From positions 1 through 26,050 of the forward strand of contig JBBHKE010003455.1 of the NCBI GenBank assembly GCA_037447655.1: DNA of 26,050 nt, in the 5' to 3' direction. The DNA is from Zygnema cylindricum (lineage: Eukaryota; Streptophyta; Zygnematophyceae; Zygnematales; Zygnemataceae). This document shows positions 20,590-26,050 of this stretch, one piece after another; position 1 is the stretch's first letter; each line of letters opens with the position of its first letter. The notes under the pieces are model-generated. The model had not been told where the DNA came from, searched no databases, and worked only from the letters and a program-made list of their open reading frames with translations. The translations under genes and the position numbers were made by a program.

Positions 20590-20638
20590 GTACAATTTTC
20601 GTACATAAAGTACACTAGCGGCTGTACTTTTATGTACG
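20590..20638. promoter_or_regulatory. GTAC cluster and hairpin, LTR copy C
   Basis: GTAC at 20590, 20601, 20610, 20624 and 20634. CGTACATAAAGTAC (20600-20613) faces GTACTTTTATGTACG (20624-20638), complementary apart from one extra T, across a 10-nt spacer ACTAGCGGCT. It sits about 110 bp upstream of the TATA position. Confidence 0.78.
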
Positions 20639-20781
20639 ACAGTTTAATATGATTGGTGCCGAACACCAGTAGATAGAGTTTGTGAGAGAGATAGGACTTA
20701 GAAAAAATTGGTAGATAGGACCCTCTCTCCTAGAGAGCTTCTTTACAAAAGGTCAACTTTGAGCCTCCATAACTTACTGCT

Positions 20782-20859
20782 CAAGGGAGCAAATTCAGAG
20801 ATTCTTTTTGCTATCGACTCAGGGGAAGCAAATTCAGAGATTCTTTTGCTATCCACTCA
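20782..20859 (+). repeat. 39-bp tandem duplication in LTR C
   Basis: GCAAATTCAGAGATTCTTTT starts at 20789 and again at 20828, each followed by GCTATC.ACTCAGGGGA. The inverted LTR at 25.3 kb has one copy. Confidence 0.85.
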
Positions 20860-21016
20860 GGGGAGTCTTGCCTTCACAGGGATGAAGTTGGTCAGAGTTT
20901 TTGTCCGCTAGTGTGTCATTTGATCTTGCTGAAACACAATGGGGTCAGGGTTATCCTAGAGGCTTCTTAGAAGCTGACCACTCTGAGGACTTATGGAGGT
21001 CTCAGGGTTTCACGAT

Positions 21017-22078
21017 ATGGGCCCACCTTCTAGGGTACCAATCTTTAATGGAACTAGTTTGATATACTGGGAAAATATGATGATAAGAGCTCTATGATAA
21101 AAATGGTTTTGAGGGATAATGAGTGGACGATTGGGGCGTCCATCAAGTCTTAGAATTACTCCAGGGTTTGAAGGAAGCATATTCACAAAGAAAGCAGGTC
21201 CATCTTCAACAGAGGAGATAAAGGAAGGAGATGTGGTGGACAAAGGAGCGGAGAAGGAGACGACCACACCAATAGCAACCGGTTCAGCATTCATGTCACC
21301 TATTGCGAGGAACTAGGAGAATGATACTCAAACCTAGGATTTCAACAATATGGCGGTAAAGAACTTCATCCTACGCCATCTTACTCAAGGACTTGCATGT
21401 CCTCATTTGCAGGTAGAAAGGGCATCCGATCTTTGGATGGCTCTCATAGAGATGTACCGAAGTGGTATGATTCAGCAACAACAGTTCGCTGATCAAAAAG
21501 TTAAGGAATATGTATACAAAGGGGGAAAAATGTTGGATTTTTGCAATGAGCTTGCTACACTCTTCATGGAGCTAGAGAGTGCGGGAATAGATTTTATTGA
21601 AAAGGAAAAGGTTAACAGTTTACTGATGAAGTTACCCGATGAGTTCGAGAACATAGTCAACCGTGTGCCGGACTTGCCGGAATCAATGTGGATATGGAAC
21701 TAAGTGGAAGGGATGATTATCGTTCAGGAGAATACGATAGAGATCCGAAGGGGAGGAAAGAGTGGCCAAGCCTTGGTAACTTCGACAGATTGAAGGAAAA
21801 AGGATTCGCGGAAACAGGTCAAAAACTATGGGGGAACATAGCAAAAAAATCAGGCTGACGAGTTCAGACCAAGGGCTACCAAAGGTTTATGTCATTTTTT
21901 TAAGAAACTTAGGCACTATATGGCAGAGTGCACTAAGCTAACCGAGCTTCGGATAAAAGAGGGGTAGACCGGTGGTACCCCGAGAGGAAAAAAAAAGGCC
22001 CTTGTGACACAGGTACATGAGGCGAAATCCGAGGACGACGACGATGATCTCCTTTTTGATAAGGAGTTGGAGGCGAAA
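21017..22078 (+). pseudogene. Copia Gag, family F
   Basis: First part of the gag-pol polyprotein of the 19.9-25.2 kb element. ATG 21017 is chosen because MGPPSRVPIFNGTSLIYWEN resembles usual copia Gag openings and matches the Gag start at 18433. The frame is broken by stops near 21095 and 21315, then open at 21350-21703: ASDLWMALIEMYRSGM, KEYVYKGGKMLDFCNEL and LLMKLPDEFENIVNRV are the UBN2-type Gag core. A knuckle at 21890-21931 reads CHFFKKLRHYMAEC, with Phe for the second Cys. TAG occurs at 21965-21967. A Lys-rich then Asp/Glu-rich linker (SEDDDDDLLFDKELEAK) leads into protease. Start, core and knuckle all lie in one frame, so damage here is mostly point stops and local indels. Confidence 0.85.
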
Positions 22079-22178
22079 GACGTGGTCGAAATTCCACGAA
22101 GGCAGAAATGTGCTTACGGTGGATTAAAGACGTGGTCGAAATTCCACGAAGGCAGAAATGTGCTTACGGTGGATTAAA
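22079..22178 (+). repeat. Perfect 50-bp tandem duplication breaking Gag-Pro frame
   Basis: 22079-22128 and 22129-22178 are identical over 50 bp (GACGTGGTCGAAATTCCACG start). 50 is not a multiple of 3. Gag runs in one frame before it and protease in another after it; subtracting 50 puts both in the same frame. Confidence 0.95.
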
Positions 22179-22179
22179 A

Positions 22180-22428
22180 GGTGAAGCAGGTTGGATTATA
22201 GATTCAGGTGCCTCCATGCACATGTGTAAGGATAGGCACCTGTTCACTAAGATAAGAAAGATTCCCACAGTAGAGATAGAGTACGGGGATGGGAGGATAG
22301 TCATCACTACTCTTGTAGGATCGGTAGATTTGAAAGTGTTAGTAGAAGGAAATACATCCATAGTAACATTCTCCGATGTATTGTTTATTCCGGAGCTGAA
22401 CAAAAACCTCATTCTACATCCGTATTAG
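22180..22428 (+). pseudogene. Copia aspartic protease domain
   Basis: The retroviral-type protease that cleaves the polyprotein. The motif WIIDSGASMHM has its catalytic Asp at 22201-22203. It is followed by the usual beta-rich region with IEYGDGRIVITTLVGSVDLK and FSDVLFIPELNKNLI, the C-terminal signature that joins protease to integrase in copia. The reading frame is entered through the 50-bp duplication and shifts again by one near 22400-22425, after which LDDKGFFSSTREGVF continues. Active-site residues look intact. Confidence 0.9.
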
Positions 22429-23400
22429 ATGATAAGGGTTTTTTTTCTAGCACTAGGGAAGGAGTCTTTACTGCTAGTTTTGAGGAGGATGTCTATTTCA
22501 TTGCTGAGAAAGGTAGCCATGGGATGTTAAGGTTGGTTTTAAGTAATGAAAAGAAGAAACTTTATTATGCTGGTGTTTATGATATTATGATGTGGCATAA
22601 GAGGCTTGGGCATGTGAATCTAGACAAGTTAAGAGAGATGAAAAAGATGGGAGTGGTGGAAGGGATTAAGTTCAATGAGAATATTAATATAAGTGATTGT
22701 AGTGGATGTGCTCAAGGAAAAACACACAGATTACCCTTTCCTAAAACAACCACCTATAAGGGAGAAAAAAAATCTAGATCTAGTACACACGGATATTTGG
22801 GGACCGGCTATAGTGCCCTCACCGGGTGGGAAGAGATTTATGATGACTATCAGTGATGATTGGTCTCGGTATTCCCGGGTGTATTTTTTGAAAAACAAGT
22901 CCGAAGCTCAAGATTGTTTTAGACAATATAAAGCATAGAGCGAAAAACTCCATGAAACTCTAATCAAGAGAATAAGGAGTGACAATGGTGAAGAGTATAC
23001 TTCTAACCAGTTTGAGGATTTTCTGAGGGAAGATGGGGTCCAACACCAAAAGAGAGTTCCAGAAAACCCGGAACAGAATGGGGTAGCTGAAAGGTTAAAT
23101 ATAACACTAAGTGATAGTGCTAGAAGTATGTTGTCAGATAAGAAGATAGGAAAAAGGTTTTGGGCAGAAGCAATGAACTGTGCTAATTACCTCAAAAATA
23201 GAGTTCTTACTTCAGCTGTAAAAGATCAAACACCTTATGAGAGATGGACAGGCCGGAAACCAGACATATCTCACTTAAAGGTTTTCAGCAGTCAAGTATT
23301 CAGTCTAGATACAGATCGGTCTAATTGGAAGCTACATCCTAAAGGAAAACCGGGATACTTATTAGGATATGATGCGGATGTTAAAGGATATAGAGTTTAT
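22425..23400 (+). pseudogene. Copia integrase
   Basis: Integrase inserts the cDNA into chromosomes. The GAG-pre-integrase zinc-binding part reads MMWHKRLGHVNLDKL, then DCSGCAQGKTHRLPFPK (22580-22745), an HHCC finger. A frameshift at an A8 run (22765-22772) moves to the frame with HTDIWGP (Asp 22792-22794), DDWSRYSRVYFLKNK, a TAG stop at 22936-22938, RSDNGEEYTSNQFEDFL (Asp 22981-22983) and QNGVAERLN (Glu 23089-23091). The second Asp and Glu are separated by exactly 35 residues, the D,D35,E spacing. ARSMLSDKKIGKRFWAEAMN, PYERWTGRKPDISHLKVF and GYDADVKGYRVYY follow, typical of the copia integrase C-terminal region. Confidence 0.93.
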
Positions 23401-23830
23401 TATCTAAAAAGGGAAGATATAATCTTAGTAAAACATCTAGTAAATATGGATGAAGGAAAGTCTGTGGATCCCTTCAAATATACAAATTCAGTAAAAATCA
23501 GATTTGAGTCAGAAAATTCAGATGACTCTGAGCATCCTAACAATCCAAGTTTTAGAGAACATGACATTCTTGCAGGTACAAATCAGACCGAAAAGGACTC
23601 GGCTGCGGAAACTCCAATGACAACTCTACCCGAAGCGGAAGACGTGGTGGAAATTGATTCGGAATCAAAGGATAGGGGAGAAGCCGAGATTGTTCGAAAG
23701 AATCCACGGGAACCATCTATTCCGGCCACAGATTTTGAGGGAAAAAGGAGAAGTAGCAAAAGATTGCAAGAAAAACAGGTTAATAACAAGTTAACAAAAA
23801 TATCTCATCAAGATGAACCTCACACTTATG
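23401..23830 (+). pseudogene. Pol linker between integrase and RT
   Basis: Same open frame as the integrase. Low-complexity, acidic and Ser/Asn/Lys-rich (FESENSDDSEHPNNPSF, EDVVEIDSESKDRGEAEI, KRRSSKRLQEKQ). This hinge is always poorly conserved in copia Pol. The minus-strand frame at 23583-23789 is a shadow. Confidence 0.75.
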
Positions 23831-24627
23831 GAGGGGCAATGACTTGTCCAGAAAGAAACCGGTGGAAGACAGCCATCAATGAGGAGATGGACTCAATTAT
23901 GGCAGCCGATACTTGGGAGCTTGTGGATTGTCCACCTAACCGAAAACCAATCGGTTGTAAGTGGGTTTTCAAATTAAAACTGAACCCAGATAACATAGTC
24001 GAGCGCAACAAGGCCCGATTAGTGGCAAAGGGATTTACACAAAAGGAGGGAATTGACTACGAGGAAACCTTTGCCCCGGTCGTCAGATTTCCCTCCGTCC
24101 GCATACTTCTCAGTCTAGCAGTAGCGGAAGACATGGAAGTGCACCAGATAGACAGCAAGACAACCTTTTTGCATTGAGAATTTGAATAGGAGATCTTCAT
24201 GCGACAATTCGAAGGATTTGTGGAGGAAGGAGAGGAGAGTAAGGTATGCTGGTTGATTAAATCGCTTTACGGTTTGAAACAGGCGCCACGACACTGGAAT
24301 AAGAAACTTAATGAGTTTCTTACTGGTCTGGGATATATCCGGATCAGCTCAAATCACTCAATCTATTTTTTTGAGGATGAGGAAGGTATTATATTTATTG
24401 CAATTTATGTTGATGATTTACTTGTTTTAAGTAAATCAATGGAAAAAATTAATAAACTGAAAAACGATCTTAAAGGAAGATTTGAAATGAAGGATATGGG
24501 GGAAGCAAAATATATTTTGGGAATTCAAGTAGAAAGAGACCAAAAAAGAAAGATTATAAGATTGACTCAAAAGGAAGCAATAGGGAACATGCTGGAAAAA
24601 ATTCAGATGGATAAAGCTAATAGTTGA
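23831..24627 (+). pseudogene. Copia reverse transcriptase
   Basis: Copies element RNA into DNA. Copia RT blocks occur in order: RWKTAINEEMDSIMAADTWEL, PIGCKWVFKLKLNPD, ARLVAKGFTQKEGIDYEETF, VHQIDSKTTFLH with the first catalytic Asp (24151-24153), a TGA at 24175-24177 and TAG at 24187-24189, then CWLIKSLYGLKQAPRHWNKK, the active-site box YVDD at 24406-24417, and GEAKYILGIQVERDQKR. A TGA at 24625-24627 ends the open stretch. All expected motifs are present, and only a few stops interrupt an otherwise continuous single frame from 22773 onward, so the copy is fairly young by the standards of this window. Confidence 0.94.
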
Positions 24628-25192
24628 ACAACTCCAATGGAGTTAAAAAAGGGAAGTGAGGGGAGTGAGGAAGAACGAGTCATAGTCTTAGACGAGTAAT
24701 TATCTCCTGAAGAACAGAAGTTCATGCAGACTGTTCATTACAGGTAAATAGTGGGAAGCCTAATCTATTTTATAAATTATACCTGGCCGGATTTCGTTGC
24801 AGCTATAGGAGTGCTGAGTAGAAGTCTAAATGCACCCACTAAGAAGGATTGGGAGGCAGCTAAGAAAGTCCTTATATATCTGATAGGAACTAGGGATTTA
24901 TGGTTGCATTTGGGTGGGGAGGATACTGACATCACTACTTGGAGTGATGCTAGTTATGGTGATGCTCCGATGAGGAGATGTACTTCTGGATGTGTATTAT
25001 ATGTGGGTGATGAGGCTTGCTGTTGGAGTAGCAAACATTAAAAGGTTATTGCTCAGTCCACCATGGAGGCTGAGTATACGGCCTCTTGCTCTGCTGTAAA
25101 AGAATTGATGTGGGTCAAATCTTTGATTGGTGAGCTTGGTCACCTTAAGAGTGGTGTGCAGATTTTTTTTTGTGATAATCAGGCTGCAATAT
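24628..25192 (+). pseudogene. Copia RNase H, truncated by inverted LTR
   Basis: Connection and RNase H domain: VGSLIYFINYTWPDFVAA, WEAAKKVLIYLIGTRDLWL, TTWSDASYGD (first Asp), TSGCVLYVGDEACCWSSKH, TAA at 25039-25041, then VIAQSTMEAEYTASCSAVKE (Glu) and FFCDNQAAI (second Asp). Stops also occur near 24697 and 24746. The frame ends at 25192, where LTR-leader sequence in inverse orientation begins. The last 60 or so residues with the final active-site Asp, the polypurine tract and the true 3' LTR are missing. Confidence 0.92.
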
Positions 25193-25838
25193 AAAACTCT
25201 GAGACCTCCATAAGTCCTCAGAGTGGACAGCTTCCAAGAAGCCTCTAGGATAACCCTGACCCCTTTGTGTTTCAGCAAAAAAAACTACCACCTTGGCAGA
25301 CAATAACTCTCACCAACTTCACCCTTGTGAAGGCAAGACTCCCTTGAGTCGATAGCAAAAAGAATCTCTGAATTTGCTCCCCTGAGCAGTAAGTTATGGA
25401 GGGTCAAAGTTGACCTTTTGTACAGAAGCTCTCAGAAGAGAGGGTCCTATCTCCTAATTTTTCCAAGTCCTATCTCTCTCACAGACTCTATCTACTGATG
25501 TACGGAGCCAATCAGAATGCAGCTCCATACACAAAAGTATAGCTGCCGGTGTACTTTCTGTACGAACACTGTACGACATGGCCTAAATGTCGACACGTGG
25601 TATGTCCGGATTCGTTCCCGTAATCCTTGGAGATGCCGCGATCCAATGTTATTCCACCACGTGTCATCAGATGTGGCGATGTCCACAAACCGCCGAAATC
25701 CTCTTCCGCAATCTCGACGTTAATTCCGGCCGTCCGATTAAATTCATATTTAATCGTAGCCGTAATAAATACATGTGCGGTATTTTTTTCTATAAAGAAA
25801 CAAATGCGCGGTATTGGTTTCTTATCCGTACCGCAATC
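25193..25838 (-). mobile_element. Inverted family-F LTR and leader
   Basis: Reverse complement of the 3' part of LTR C plus its leader: 25193-25265 matches 20939-21010 inverted (up to 7 nt before the Gag ATG), and 25266-25838 matches LTR C down to near 20330. It is highly similar by eye, with the G-box at 25657-25665 (minus) and a decayed GTAC hairpin at 25525-25564. The outer end, with hairpin and TG, is replaced by LTR D. For a normal retrotransposon this LTR should be in direct orientation and follow a polypurine tract. Plus-strand open frames at 25517-25923 are shadows. Confidence 0.85.
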
Positions 25839-26050
25839 TGTTAAATTTGTGTATTTTCTAGGTCTGAATTTATTCTATGTGTTTGTCAGATGGTCTTGTC
25901 TAAGTCATCCATACTTGTCGTAGTCACTGGAAGACAGAGATAGCCATGGCTGCCCCATAGTCAAATGTGTTTAAATTGTCTAACGCCATGCCTATTCTTT
26001 GGTTATGGCGCGTAAACAAAGAAATATCTTTTTTTATGGCGTGTACATAA
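25839..26050 (+). mobile_element. Family-F LTR, copy D (5' end only)
   Basis: TGTTAAATTTGTGTATTTTCTAGGTCTGAATT is the LTR start seen in copies B and C, given here only as landmarks TGTTAAATTTG and TTTTCTAGGTC. The constant-loop hairpin and AGCCATGGCTGCC follow, and the LTR runs off the window. Orientation is plus, opposite to the LTR body on its left, so it is a separate insertion or rearranged piece. Confidence 0.65.
25893..25936 (+). repeat. Constant-loop hairpin, copy D
   Basis: CCA (25909-25911)/TGG (25928-25930) close a loop TACTTGTCGTAGTCAC (25912-25927). GTCTT (25893-25897) pairs with AAGAC (25931-25935), leaving an 11-nt bulge on the left. This is the weakest stem of the four copies. 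Confidence 0.65.

Larger units (their letters stand above)
19908..20938 (+). mobile_element. Family-F 5' LTR, copy C
   Basis: TGTAGAAATT at the start and GAAACACA at the end (TG...CA), 1031 bp. Contents in order: constant-loop hairpin (19981-20046), GATTTGATCCTGACACC near 20139, G-box (20499-20508), GTAC cluster (20590-20638), TATA-like TTACAAAAGG near 20744, and a 39-bp tandem duplication (20782-20859) absent from the inverted copy. A candidate primer-binding site TGGGGTCAGGGTT starts at 20940; I cannot match it to a tRNA from memory. The Gag ATG follows at 21017. The plus-strand open frame at 20410-20652 is part of the LTR, not a gene. Confidence 0.75.

Noticed and set aside
20410-20652. 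80-codon plus-strand frame MKSAFNRTTEKKAE
   Set aside because: It lies wholly inside LTR C and is not conserved in copies B or the inverted LTR.
19908-20938. Hammerhead-type ribozyme (retrozyme) in the LTR
   Set aside because: I found no CUGANGA plus GAAA core around either hairpin.
25517-25923. Overlapping plus-strand frames at the right end
   Set aside because: They overlie the inverted LTR and the start of LTR D and carry no motif.
1-26050. CRISPR array, rRNA or tRNA genes, bacterial operons
   Set aside because: No regular repeat-spacer structure, no cloverleaf or rRNA landmarks, and the content is eukaryotic retrotransposons.

Overview
This is an AT-rich eukaryotic window that I read as intergenic repeat DNA. 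I find no intact host gene, rRNA or tRNA. Nearly everything recognisable is a decayed mobile element: Ty1/copia retrotransposon pieces on both strands, another Gag-bearing retroelement, and several non-autonomous terminal-inverted-repeat (TIR) elements. A plant or streptophyte alga is the most likely source. That is an inference from the copia proteins, from conserved G-box/ABRE-like CACGTGG sites in the LTRs, and from dense GTAC motifs of the kind bound by the plant SBP/SPL family. I cannot name the species.

Layout. 0.1-5.6 kb: two copies of a TIR element (ends ACCATAGTTCAAAAGTAGG), a 1 kb hAT-like non-autonomous element with a large cruciform and an internal GACCGTTTTTT array, and tandem duplications. 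5.6-6.6 kb: 3' remnant of a copia element (RNase H, polypurine tract, 3' LTR). 6.7-7.4 kb: copia reverse transcriptase remnant, minus strand. 7.5-8.1 kb: first LTR of a family here called F (copy A). 8.1-10.6 kb: a second hAT-like copy split by about 1 kb, a third ACCATAG element, and a possible further MITE. 10.6-12.4 kb: nothing recognised. 12.7-14.9 kb: minus-strand Gag with a CCHC zinc knuckle and a possible primer-binding site. 14.9-16.8 kb: T-rich leader-like DNA and a 33-bp minisatellite. 16.8-19.6 kb: minus-strand family-F copia element (Gag plus LTR copy B). 19.9-25.2 kb: the best preserved element, a plus-strand family-F copia (LTR copy C, Gag, protease, integrase, RT, truncated RNase H). 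25.2-25.8 kb: an LTR plus leader of the same family in inverted orientation where the 3' LTR should be. 25.8 kb to the end: start of a fourth family-F LTR (copy D).

The coding pieces are remnants of gag-pol polyproteins, all with stops, frameshifts or truncations, so none looks able to move by itself. The most unusual signals are in the family-F LTRs. Just inside the LTR start all four copies share a hairpin whose 16-nt loop is nearly constant while its stem sequence differs in each copy but still pairs. Near the promoter there is a second inverted repeat built from GTAC motifs with a 10-nt spacer, and an unrelated copia LTR at 6.1 kb carries a comparable GTAC hairpin. Another clear result is a perfect 50-bp tandem duplication at 22.1 kb that by itself accounts for the Gag/protease frame break.
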